Positions 27,783 through 35,939 of a DNA stretch of 64,000 bases are shown here, one piece after another. The DNA comes from Alphaproteobacteria bacterium UBA2954. GTDB taxonomy: Bacteria; Pseudomonadota; Alphaproteobacteria; Puniceispirillales; Puniceispirillaceae. The translations under genes and the position numbers were made by a program. Position 1 is the stretch's first letter; each line of letters opens with the position of its first letter. Under the pieces are notes generated by a model. It was not told where the DNA came from and searched no databases. It saw nothing but the letters and a program-made list of their open reading frames with translations. The stretch covers positions 6,129 through 70,128 of the forward strand of contig DEBO01000058.1 of the NCBI GenBank assembly GCA_002348585.1, written 5' to 3'.

Positions 27783-29600
27783 ATGTGCGGGATATATTGT
27801 CACCTCTCTAAAAATGAACAACGCATCAACGAAACCTTCCTAAAATCAGTGATGCATCGGCGAGGCCCTAACGAATTTAAACTAACACGCATTCCAGAAG
27901 TTTTGGGTCATAGAAACTTAATTATGGCTCACTCTCGATTAAGCATAACTGGAGTGCATAACGCTCTAAAGCAGCCAATAAGTTCAAATGGTAAACATTT
28001 TCTCTTTAACGGCGAAATCTACAACTATAAAAAATTGATCCGCAAATATGACTTAGGAGACCCGTCCCAGTCCGACACCGATGTTTTTTGGAAATTAATC
28101 AACAAAATTGGGTTAAGTGACACTCTTCGAGAAATCGATGGCATGTACGCTTTTGTATATGTATCTGAAAAATCGAATGAAATATTTTATGGCGTAGACC
28201 ATTTTTCACAAAAGCCACTCTACCTGTATCATGATGAGGAAAATTTTGTTTTAATTTCTGAACCTGAATATTTACTTTGTCACCAAATAAACCTGAGGTT
28301 GAATTCAAATTTTGCGAATGATCTGATTCAGGTTGGATATAAATTCAGAAATGACTTTCAAGAAACAGAAATAAACAATTTACAAAGAGTACGTGGAGAC
28401 CAAATTTTTCAATTCAAACCGTCAGATAGTTGGGACAATATCAATAGATCGGAAATAGTAAATCGAGAATATGACCCGCTCGTTTTTTCAGACCGCGGTG
28501 TTAATACATTACAACACCTTATCAAAGAAACCATTCCCGCAGAAGTAAAATTTGCCCTTCCCTTGTCCAGTGGGGTTGACAGTAACTTATTACTAGAAAT
28601 TGTGAAAAACTATACGCGCAATGATAACTTTCAAGGAGTTTATACGGTTGACTCCCCAGACCATCGGTATTCAGAAAGACACTATTTAAGTGATACAGTG
28701 AAAGTTTTGAGAGAACTTGGGATACCGCACTACTATGTCAATGCGCCAGATGGTAAAGCATTTCAAGATATCTTGAAAAGCATGGTTCGGCAAAGATTAG
28801 GGTTCGTGAGTGGGCTTAATTACATCGGCCAATATCAACTCTATAAGCTAATGAATAAACATGGTGTGAAAGTGAGTCTAAGCGGCGTAGGCTTAGATGA
28901 ATTATTCACTGGTTATTATGACCATTACAACCTGTATTATGCCATGTCACAAGAGGAAGATTTCGCTAAATCTTGGAACCTCAATATTAAACCACTAGTC
29001 AGGAATCATTGGCTGCATGATTTGGAATTATTTATAAAACGGCCTGAAGAACGTGGTCATCTCATGGAAAACAAAGAAGACTTTCAGAAGCTTTTTAAGC
29101 ATGTAGCAATACCGCCCAAGTTTGATGAAGATAAAAATCTGAGTATGCTCCGACGAAGATTAAAAAGAGAATTACTAGACGAAATCACCCCAAACGTTCT
29201 GAGAGATGACGATTTTAATTCAATGTATCATAGTGTTGAAAGTCGTGCCCCTTATCTCCTTGAAAGTATTCATATGCTCTCGATGCAATATAACGAAGAC
29301 GAGTTGTTTGCAGGAAACATTGCAAAATCAGTCCCAAGAGCTTTTGGGCGTCAATTGAATAACACAAACCCCGCGTTTAATAGGTTCAAAAAAGTAGGGT
29401 TCAATCTAAGTATTTGGGACCTTATCAAAGGGACCGAAATAGAATTATTGGAACTTTTGCATAGCTCTCATTTTATTAGAAGCTATTTGAACTTAGATGA
29501 GTTCCTTATTCATTTTCAGTCCAAGAACTCCAGTAATTACTTTTCAAAAATGCTTTTCAGCCTGATAAACATTGCGATCCTTGAAGAGGAATTACATTGA
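27783..29600 (+). CDS. Asparagine-synthase-like amidotransferase, second copy
   Basis: A class II glutamine amidotransferase of 605 residues beginning MCGIYCHL (Cys2 nucleophile). The glutaminase domain has FNGEIYNY, with RRGPNE in place of the usual RRGPDG. The synthetase domain has LPLSSGVDSN and SLSGVGLDELFTGY. It is clearly divergent from the copy at 10896-12749. It is coupled to the formyltransferase before it (adjacent stop and start) and to the WbuX-type amidotransferase after it (TTGA overlap). It may amidate a uronic acid itself or deliver glutamine-derived ammonia to the WbuX-like enzyme, since no HisH-like glutaminase is nearby. Confidence 0.87.
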   Translation: MCGIYCHLSKNEQRINETFLKSVMHRRGPNEFKLTRIPEVLGHRNLIMAHSRLSITGVHNALKQPISSNGKHFLFNGEIYNYKKLIRKYDLGDPSQSDTDVFWKLINKIGLSDTLREIDGMYAFVYVSEKSNEIFYGVDHFSQKPLYLYHDEENFVLISEPEYLLCHQINLRLNSNFANDLIQVGYKFRNDFQETEINNLQRVRGDQIFQFKPSDSWDNINRSEIVNREYDPLVFSDRGVNTLQHLIKETIPAEVKFALPLSSGVDSNLLLEIVKNYTRNDNFQGVYTVDSPDHRYSERHYLSDTVKVLRELGIPHYYVNAPDGKAFQDILKSMVRQRLGFVSGLNYIGQYQLYKLMNKHGVKVSLSGVGLDELFTGYYDHYNLYYAMSQEEDFAKSWNLNIKPLVRNHWLHDLELFIKRPEERGHLMENKEDFQKLFKHVAIPPKFDEDKNLSMLRRRLKRELLDEITPNVLRDDDFNSMYHSVESRAPYLLESIHMLSMQYNEDELFAGNIAKSVPRAFGRQLNNTNPAFNRFKKVGFNLSIWDLIKGTEIELLELLHSSHFIRSYLNLDEFLIHFQSKNSSNYFSKMLFSLINIAILEEELH

Positions 29601-30727
29601 AATATTGTGATATTTGTATTTTACCGTCCACAAGGCCAGGTATCCGATTCGACCCTTTAACTAACAAGTGCAGTTGCTCATTCTCCAGAGGGCAATCTCG
29701 CAAGTCCGCTAGAGAGAGGGAGGTGGAGTTCTTAGAATTAGTCAAAGATGTTAAATCACACAATAAGAATTGGGATTGCGTAATTCCTGTCTCCGGAGGA
29801 AAAGATAGTACATGGCAAACATTAAAAGCGCTTGAATATGGTTTGAAGCCTCTTTGCATTACCTGGAAAACGCCCGGAAGAACAGAATTAGGCCAGAGGA
29901 ATCTTCAGAATTTAATAAATTTAGGCGTCGACCATTTCGACGTTTCAATTTCACCTAAAATTGAACGAGAACTTACTAAACAAGCATTCTTAAGAATTGG
30001 AATTCCAGCACTGCCAATGCATATGGCCTTATTTTCCATCCCAACACGCATTGCAATTTCCCTCAACATTCCACTCATTCTGTGGGGGGAAAATTCAGCA
30101 TTCGAATACGGGGGAACAGATGAGGATGCCAACTCCTTTACTTTAACAAAGGACTGGTTGACTCGATATGGTGTAAATGGGGGAACAGTGATTGAAGATT
30201 GGATCTCAAAAAAACTCAGCAAAAAAGATTTATTTTTGTACACTTATCCAGATGACGCAGAGATTACTGAGGCCGGCATAAAAGCTGTTTTTCTAGGGTA
30301 TTTTTTTGATTGGTCACCCAGGGAAGCCTATAAAGTGGCTGCCTCAAAAGGTTTCAAAGCCGCAGATAAACCAGTAGTTGGTTCATTCAATTTTGCCGAC
30401 GTCGATGAGGCATTTATTATGACTGTTCATCACTGGCTCAAGTGGTATAAATTCGGCATAACAAGAGATTGGGATAATTTATCATTAGATATTCGAGCAA
30501 ACAAAATCTCACGCGAAAAGGCCATAAAAATCCTTAAAGAAAAAGGCGAAGACATCCCTCTGAAAGAGATTCAGAGCTTTTGTAATTACATTCAGATAAG
30601 CACTTCTGACTTTTTTGACGCTGCTGAAAAATTCAGAAACCCAGACATCTGGGTTTTTGATCCTTCGCTTAACCATTTCAAAATAAGAAATTTTCTAATA
30701 GATGATTTTGATTGGAGAAATAAATGA
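29597..30727 (+). CDS. N-acetyl-sugar amidotransferase (WbuX/WbpG/PseA-like)
   Basis: A 376-residue ATP-dependent amidotransferase. N-terminal cysteines (CDICILPSTRP, CSCS) resemble the Cys-rich start of the family. The PP-loop is IPVSGGKDSTW near residue 62. Later motifs LWGENSAFEYGG and FFDWSPREAY are also typical. Homologues install acetamidino or amino groups on sugars (ManNAc3NAmA-type residues in P. aeruginosa, pseudaminic acid derivatives in Campylobacter), normally with HisH and HisF partners. Those partners are not in this window. It starts with TTG overlapping the upstream stop, preceded by GAGGA, and ends in an ATGA overlap with the small unknown gene. Confidence 0.88.
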   Translation: MKYCDICILPSTRPGIRFDPLTNKCSCSFSRGQSRKSAREREVEFLELVKDVKSHNKNWDCVIPVSGGKDSTWQTLKALEYGLKPLCITWKTPGRTELGQRNLQNLINLGVDHFDVSISPKIERELTKQAFLRIGIPALPMHMALFSIPTRIAISLNIPLILWGENSAFEYGGTDEDANSFTLTKDWLTRYGVNGGTVIEDWISKKLSKKDLFLYTYPDDAEITEAGIKAVFLGYFFDWSPREAYKVAASKGFKAADKPVVGSFNFADVDEAFIMTVHHWLKWYKFGITRDWDNLSLDIRANKISREKAIKILKEKGEDIPLKEIQSFCNYIQISTSDFFDAAEKFRNPDIWVFDPSLNHFKIRNFLIDDFDWRNK

Positions 30728-31059
30728 AATTTGAGAAAACAATTCCTCCTAGAAGGTTTGTTGTCGGAAAATCGAAGATCTCGATCAGTGATACAGCTTC
30801 AATTTTTCTCCAAGACGACGAGCAAGTGACTTTCAAAACAGACCAAGGTGCTGAATATGATGTGTGCAGAAAAAATTGGGGCTATTATGCTACTCCGTCC
30901 ATAAATGGAAGACTCAGTAATTTTGGATATAAAACAGCATTAGTAAAGAATGAGGATACCGGGATGCTATATGTAATGTTGGTTGAAAAACATAAAATTC
31001 CAGAATTTCAAGGTTATTTAGACAAAGAAGCTCTAATTTTACATAGTTGGTTAGCATAA
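30724..31059 (+). CDS. Small uncharacterised protein between amidotransferase and acyltransferase genes
   Basis: I do not recognise this 111-residue protein. It has no signal peptide or membrane helix. It is mostly short beta-type and polar segments, with aromatic stretches such as NWGYYATPSI and NFGYKTALV and an acidic/aliphatic tail. It is real by context: it overlaps the WbuX-type gene by ATGA, and the next gene begins one base after its stop. A product held tightly between an amidotransferase and an acyltransferase is likely an accessory subunit of sugar modification, but no function can be read from it. Confidence 0.75.
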   Translation: MKFEKTIPPRRFVVGKSKISISDTASIFLQDDEQVTFKTDQGAEYDVCRKNWGYYATPSINGRLSNFGYKTALVKNEDTGMLYVMLVEKHKIPEFQGYLDKEALILHSWLA

Positions 31060-31060
31060 G

Positions 31061-31648
31061 ATGAGAATGGTTTGGACAATTCTGCTTAGAATGAGGCTTT
31101 GGCTCAGAGGTATAAAAACAAACAAGTGTATCGCTGAAGGCCCGGTTAAGTTAGATCTAAATTCCGAAGCAAAAATTACACTCGGTAGAAACGTATTTTT
31201 CCGAGGCAACTGCGAGCTAAAAGTTCGCGAGAATGGGCTTATTGAACTGGGAGATAACGTAAGGTTGGATTTTGGTGTTCGCATTACGGTTGCGGCTGAT
31301 TATTCAATAAAATTACATGAGGGAGTAGATATCGGTTTTTGCTCACTCATTAATGGTGGAGAGGATATAACAATCGGGAGTGGAACAGCTCTAGGAGGGC
31401 ACTGTGTGATCCAGAGTTCAGAACACATAGTGGCAAACAATCAAGAGATAAGTGTTGTTGAGGGTAATTATAAACGAGGGAAAATTTCTATAGGCAAGAG
31501 CACATGGCTAGCCAGCTTTGTAGTGGTGCGCCCGAATGTTACGATTGGTGACAATACTGTTATAGGAGCATTTTCGATAGTCAATAAGGATATTGGTGAT
31601 GCCCAAATGGCAGCAGGCATACCAGCGGCAATCAAAAAGCGGCTCTAA
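31061..31648 (+). CDS. Hexapeptide-repeat acyltransferase
   Basis: A 195-residue left-handed beta-helix acyltransferase. Hexapeptide-type repeats (for example LGRNVFFRGNCEL, IELGDNVRLDFGVRI, ITIGSGTALGGHCVI, VTIGDNTVIGAFSIV) run through most of the protein and end in AAGIPAAIKKR, a common ending for WbbJ/WcaB-type O-acetyltransferases. The His of GGHCVIQSSEH is a likely catalytic residue. It starts one base after the small unknown gene and so belongs to the same operon. It probably acetylates a repeat-unit sugar. The acceptor is unknown. Confidence 0.85.
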   Translation: MRMVWTILLRMRLWLRGIKTNKCIAEGPVKLDLNSEAKITLGRNVFFRGNCELKVRENGLIELGDNVRLDFGVRITVAADYSIKLHEGVDIGFCSLINGGEDITIGSGTALGGHCVIQSSEHIVANNQEISVVEGNYKRGKISIGKSTWLASFVVVRPNVTIGDNTVIGAFSIVNKDIGDAQMAAGIPAAIKKRL

Positions 31649-31743
31649 ATTCTAATTAACACACAGTTTTGTAAGATAATGACCGAATATATTAATGAGT
31701 TCAATTTAATATTATCCAACGTTTTCGATGCGAGTGACATCTC

Positions 31744-32916
31744 TTGAAACTATTAATTTTGAGTTTTTTTTTCCCACCTGATTTGGCTGCTGGCTCATTT
31801 AGGTCAAACAGTCTTTCAAGGGCATTGCTTTCAAATTTGCCAAAAAATTCAACAATTGAAATCATTACGACACAGCCAAACCGCTATAAATCATATAATA
31901 AAGATGCCAAAAAATTTGAAGCCCATAACGGATTGACCATTTACAGGGTACAGACCCCCGAACATAATAGCGGAGCAGTCGGTCAGGTAAAAGCTTTTGC
32001 GGTATACGCCTTCACTGTTCACAATTTAGTAAAAAACAAGCATTATGATTTAATCTTCGCAACTTCATCGCGTCTCATGACAGCAGCATTAGGGGCATAT
32101 ATTTCCCGACGGTCAAAAATACCACTTTACCTAGACATTCGTGATATTTTCCCAGACACCGTAAAACATCTATTTTCTAAAGAACTTGGTCCAATCCTTA
32201 ACAAGGTTTTTTCTTTCATTGAGGCATTTACAATCAAGTCAGCCACAAAGGTTAACCTGGTTTCAAATGGGTTTCTTCCTTATTTCAGAGAGAGATATCC
32301 CAAACAAACTTATACAGTTTTCACAAATGGCATTGACCCAGAATTCGTGTACTCAGGGCAAAATTATCGTAAAAAACTAAAAAACAAAAAACTAACCGTA
32401 GTATATGCCGGCAATATCGGCGATGGCCAAGGCTTGCATCACATTATTCCAAATTTAGCGGTCAGCTACAAAGATAGATTAGTCTTCAAAATTATTGGTG
32501 ATGGAAGTCGCAAGCGAGAATTGCAATCAGCATTGGAGGCTTCGTGCATCAAAAATGTATTAATTTCAAACCCAATTGAAAGAAGCAAATTAATGAATGT
32601 ATATCAGTCGGCAGATATCTTGTTCCTACATTTAAACGATTACGGAGCCTTTAAAAAAGTATTGCCATCTAAGTTGTTTGAATATGCGGCTTCAGGAAAG
32701 CCAATTTGGGCAGGGGTATCTGGTTATGCAAGGGAGTTTATTGATCAGTATATTGAAAATGCAGCAGTTTTTTCTCCTTGTGATGAGAAAAGGGCCATAA
32801 TTTCATTTGAAAGCCTAGAAATTGTTACCAAACCACGAACTAAATTTGTTGAAAAATTCACACGTGACCAAATCATGAACGAAATGTCACAAGATATTAT
32901 AGAACTAATACAGTAG
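31744..32916 (+). CDS. Glycosyltransferase family 4 protein (WbuB-like)
   Basis: A GT-B retaining glycosyltransferase of 390 residues resembling WbuB-type amino-sugar transferases. It has an N-terminal glycine/serine-rich acceptor side (FFFPPDLAAGSFR), DIRDIFPDT in the middle, TNGIDPEF, VYAGNIGDGQGLH at the linker to the nucleotide-binding domain, and PSKLFEYAASGKPIWA with the Glu of the EX7E-like region. The start must be TTG at 31744, because an in-frame TGA lies three codons upstream and no ATG is near. A run of nine Ts (31764-31772) falls within codons 7-10. The reductase gene follows after 5 bp. Confidence 0.87.
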   Translation: MKLLILSFFFPPDLAAGSFRSNSLSRALLSNLPKNSTIEIITTQPNRYKSYNKDAKKFEAHNGLTIYRVQTPEHNSGAVGQVKAFAVYAFTVHNLVKNKHYDLIFATSSRLMTAALGAYISRRSKIPLYLDIRDIFPDTVKHLFSKELGPILNKVFSFIEAFTIKSATKVNLVSNGFLPYFRERYPKQTYTVFTNGIDPEFVYSGQNYRKKLKNKKLTVVYAGNIGDGQGLHHIIPNLAVSYKDRLVFKIIGDGSRKRELQSALEASCIKNVLISNPIERSKLMNVYQSADILFLHLNDYGAFKKVLPSKLFEYAASGKPIWAGVSGYAREFIDQYIENAAVFSPCDEKRAIISFESLEIVTKPRTKFVEKFTRDQIMNEMSQDIIELIQ

Positions 32917-32921
32917 GCAAA

Positions 32922-33908
32922 ATGCGTGTTTTTTTAACAGGGAGCAATGGTTTCATAGGCAATGCAATTGCAAATGCATTTGCAAAAGAAAATTTTGAGC
33001 TAACATTGCCAGTTCGAGACAAAACTGAGGTTAGTCTGGAACCATCAAAAAAAATATCTCATAAAAAAATTAAAACAATTGGACCCAACACCAATTGGAC
33101 AAAAATGTTAGATGGAATAGACGTAGTTATTCACTGTGCCGCAAGAGCTCACCATACTCGAGAAAATAAAAAAAATGTCGAAGAATTATACAATAACATT
33201 AACGTAAAGGGCACAGTACGTTTATTCAGAGATTCGATAAAATCAGGCGTAAAAAGGTTTGTCTTTCTTAGTTCAGTCAAAGCAGTCAGTGAGATGACTT
33301 ATCCAAATGATGCCTTATCCGAGCTTTCTGATTGCAAGCCTGTAGATGCATATGGAAGATCCAAACTTAAAGCAGAAATACAATTAAAAGAAATGAGTGA
33401 CAATAACAAAATAGAGCTCATTATCATTAGAATGCCATTAGTGTATGGACCAAACGTAAAGGGAAATATGAGATCTCTAATCTGGGTAGCCCAGCAAAGA
33501 ATTCCGCTACCTCTTCCAAAAGTTAGAAATCAAAGGTCTTTACTAGGGTTGCCGAATCTTGTTGATTTCATGCTACATGTAACGAAGCACGAAAACGTTC
33601 CACCGGGAACTTACTTTCTCAGTGATGGTTCAGACCAGTCAACACAAGACATAATCACAGCAATTAGAACAGCATCAGGTATTCAAAATTGTCAAATATT
33701 TGTAAAAGAGGCCTTATTGCAACAAGCGTTTAGATTGTTTGGTTTTCAAACTGTCTATCAAAAAATATTTGGGAACCTTCAAATAGATATAAGCAAAACA
33801 CTATCGCAAACAGATTGGAGCCCAAAATTTTCATTTGAACAACAAATTATTGCAACATTGAATTGCCAAGATTTATTGTCATCTCAAAAATCTGAGTACA
33901 AACAATAA
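32922..33908 (+). CDS. NDP-sugar reductase/epimerase, WbpV/WreQ-like extended SDR
   Basis: A 328-residue extended SDR with the pattern of WbpV/WreQ, which reduce UDP-4-keto-6-deoxy-GlcNAc to UDP-QuiNAc. Visible motifs are FLTGSNGFIGN, GPNTNW, FLSSVKAVSE, YGRSKLKAE (catalytic Tyr-x3-Lys), VYGPNVKGN, NQRSLLG, and FLSDGSDQST. The required 4-keto substrate would come from the membrane dehydratase at 2089-3984, and the next gene but one (34033) encodes the short sugar transferase that could load QuiNAc-phosphate on undecaprenyl phosphate. It is 5 bp downstream of the WbuB-like gene. Simple 4-epimerase activity is an alternative. Confidence 0.82.
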   Translation: MRVFLTGSNGFIGNAIANAFAKENFELTLPVRDKTEVSLEPSKKISHKKIKTIGPNTNWTKMLDGIDVVIHCAARAHHTRENKKNVEELYNNINVKGTVRLFRDSIKSGVKRFVFLSSVKAVSEMTYPNDALSELSDCKPVDAYGRSKLKAEIQLKEMSDNNKIELIIIRMPLVYGPNVKGNMRSLIWVAQQRIPLPLPKVRNQRSLLGLPNLVDFMLHVTKHENVPPGTYFLSDGSDQSTQDIITAIRTASGIQNCQIFVKEALLQQAFRLFGFQTVYQKIFGNLQIDISKTLSQTDWSPKFSFEQQIIATLNCQDLLSSQKSEYKQ

Positions 33909-34032
33909 CAGTATTTAAGCCTTCAATTATTTGTGTATTAAGGAGTTATGATTGGCAGTTTATTAACAATCTGATCCAAATAAACTTTTTAGATTTATTA
34001 AACTTTTAGCCTCAATTAGAACGTTTCATCAA

Positions 34033-34599
34033 ATGTACAAAATATATTTTAAGCGACCTTTTGATTTTTCCTTAGCAATTCTATGCCTTATAATTTTGGC
34101 ACCTATATTCGTCCTGTTAGGCCTCTCAATTCTGATCTTTGATGGTGGTCCAATAATTTTTATATCTTTTCGCACCGGGAAAAATGAAAGCAAATTTAAA
34201 TTATTCAAGTTCCGGTCAATGCCAGTGGGAACCAAACTGCTTGCCAGTGACGACGCGAAAGATATAAGGATCAAGCCACTGGGAAAATTTCTAAGACGGT
34301 TTAATTTTGATGAATTGCCTCAGCTATGGAATATTCTTATTGGTGATATGTCTTTTGTGGGTCCAAGACCACCTCTCCCTTCACAAAAAGAACTCATAAA
34401 GCTGAGAAAGGAACATGGTATTTTGAACTGCCGACCCGGTTTAACCGGCTTAGCGCAAATAAACGGCTACAATGGTATGAAAATAGAAGATAAAGCGAAG
34501 CAAGACCTTGAATATGCTTCAAAAATCACTTTTCTATTGGACATCAAAATTATCTTGAAGACATTCTCTTATCTTGCTAAACCTCCGCCAATTTACTGA
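34033..34599 (+). CDS. Initiating sugar-phosphate transferase (short polyprenyl-phosphate phosphoglycosyltransferase)
   Basis: A monotopic phosphoglycosyltransferase of 188 residues, the size of WreU/WbpL-downstream/PglC-type minimal enzymes and lacking the long WcaJ N-terminus. It has an N-terminal membrane helix (residues 12-35), then FKLFKFRSM, the catalytic region LRRFNFDELPQLWNILIGDMSFVGPRP (Asp-Glu pair) split here for brevity, and RPGLTGLAQINGYN. It transfers a sugar phosphate from UDP-sugar to undecaprenyl phosphate, beginning repeat-unit synthesis. It ends the right-arm operon, convergent to wzz, with 112 bp between and no clear terminator. Confidence 0.93.
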   Translation: MYKIYFKRPFDFSLAILCLIILAPIFVLLGLSILIFDGGPIIFISFRTGKNESKFKLFKFRSMPVGTKLLASDDAKDIRIKPLGKFLRRFNFDELPQLWNILIGDMSFVGPRPPLPSQKELIKLRKEHGILNCRPGLTGLAQINGYNGMKIEDKAKQDLEYASKITFLLDIKIILKTFSYLAKPPPIY

Positions 34600-34711
34600 T
34601 ACAAGCATTCAACATTTCAAAATTTTCAACTACCATTATGGATTAAATAAACAACATCCACTCCCACTTTTTGCCCGAATCCAGAAATTCAGGTGCAGTC
34701 AAAACATATTT

Positions 34712-35773
34712 CTATACTTTGTTGCCTCTTATTACTCCCACAATAGATACATATAAAACCCCAATTCCCGCTCCAAAAAGGACACTTAGAAGGATTGTCC
34801 TAATATTATTTCTTTTTTTCTTAAAAACTGTGGATTCAGATGTGAATAGCACACTTTTAAAAACGCTCTGATTGACCACAGGTGTTTTGGAAAATATTTC
34901 TAACGCCTGCTCAACTCTTGTATCCATTTTAATAAACTGTTTCTTTCTTATGGTAGAAAATAATTCTTGCGAAGCTTGGTCAGTTATTGAAGGACCATAA
35001 TTCTGTTCCTCTTGTTCAAGCATTTTTTGAAGGCTATTTATTTGTGAATCAAAAACTCCGATGTGATGAAGATTTTGCTCTAGCACGGAATTAAGGATGT
35101 TTTTAACGCGGATTTGAATAATTTCACGCACGTTTTCGTTTGCACGCACTCCTACTTCCTCAAGAATCTTTAACCACTTCTCTTGATTGTTAAATTCAAA
35201 TCTCACAGTCCAATTCGGGTACATCTGTTTCCAACGGGTAGTTGACGATAAAGTAGGTGGCACAATAGAGACCCTCCCGGCGAGTCTTGCTATGGCGATT
35301 TCATATTCTCGTGCATTCTCATAATCTTGTTCTTCCAGCAGGCGGTGTTTCTTAAATGCCTTTTCTAATAATGTGCGATTACTCCATTGTTCTAGAAAAA
35401 GTTTAATTAAATTAGCTTCTGGTGTTTTGCTAAAATCCGGCACTGGAGGTAAGCCCCCCCCCCTATTTTTGTTCGCTTTTGTTGTTTGCCCAAACGATGG
35501 GTTGAATGGAGGAGCAAAAAATTTCTCATTTTCATCTCTCAAGATTAAGAGAACACCCTGAGCGTTGAACAGTGTATATTGCTCTGCTTCTTCAGCACTG
35601 ATTGGTTTAATTTCTGTAACTGCAACAGAATTTTGTTCTGGGCCAAAAATCAAAAACCCAGAAACGATTATTGAACATAATGTAGAGCAGAGCAAAATAA
35701 TCCATTTGCCGCGCCAAAGGGTTTCAAGCACTCTTAATAAGTCTAGGTCATCTTTTGATTGACTGTAGTTCAT
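34712..35773 (-). CDS. Wzz-like chain-length determinant with internal G10 tract
   Basis: A polysaccharide co-polymerase of about 353 residues. It has an N-terminal membrane helix (about residues 25-45, after ETLWRGKW), a long periplasmic part with coiled-coil-like charged helices, and a C-terminal membrane helix with LFGAGIGVLYVSIVGVIRG. It sets modal chain length with Wzy. A run of ten consecutive Gs on the coding strand (35454-35463) encodes part of RGGGLPPV near residue 103, which is striking in an A+T-rich gene and open to slippage. The ATG at 35773 was preferred to TTG at 35785. It lies convergent to the sugar transferase gene. Confidence 0.85.
   Translation of the reverse strand: MNYSQSKDDLDLLRVLETLWRGKWIILLCSTLCSIIVSGFLIFGPEQNSVAVTEIKPISAEEAEQYTLFNAQGVLLILRDENEKFFAPPFNPSFGQTTKANKNRGGGLPPVPDFSKTPEANLIKLFLEQWSNRTLLEKAFKKHRLLEEQDYENAREYEIAIARLAGRVSIVPPTLSSTTRWKQMYPNWTVRFEFNNQEKWLKILEEVGVRANENVREIIQIRVKNILNSVLEQNLHHIGVFDSQINSLQKMLEQEEQNYGPSITDQASQELFSTIRKKQFIKMDTRVEQALEIFSKTPVVNQSVFKSVLFTSESTVFKKKRNNIRTILLSVLFGAGIGVLYVSIVGVIRGNKV
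35454..35463. repeat. Homopolymeric G/C tract of 10 in wzz coding region
   Basis: Ten Cs on the plus strand, ten Gs on the coding strand of wzz. The present length keeps the frame open. Loss or gain of one base would truncate the protein soon after residue 103. No other C/G run of this length was noticed in the window. Confidence 0.9.
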
Positions 35774-35939
35774 AATGATTTTCAATTTTCACTGTTGTAA
35801 TTAATTCAATTTTCAGGTTGCTACAAATGGGGGAATATTTCTTGTAAATTTTAACTCTCTTAAACTAACACTCCCCGGCATGGCAACAATCTCACAGCGA
35901 AAAACTCTTGAAGAATATATTGGTTCATTTGTGAAATAT

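Noticed and set aside
34574-34756. A short reading frame between the sugar transferase gene and wzz
   Set aside because: It overlaps both genes, lacks a ribosome site and has no coding character.
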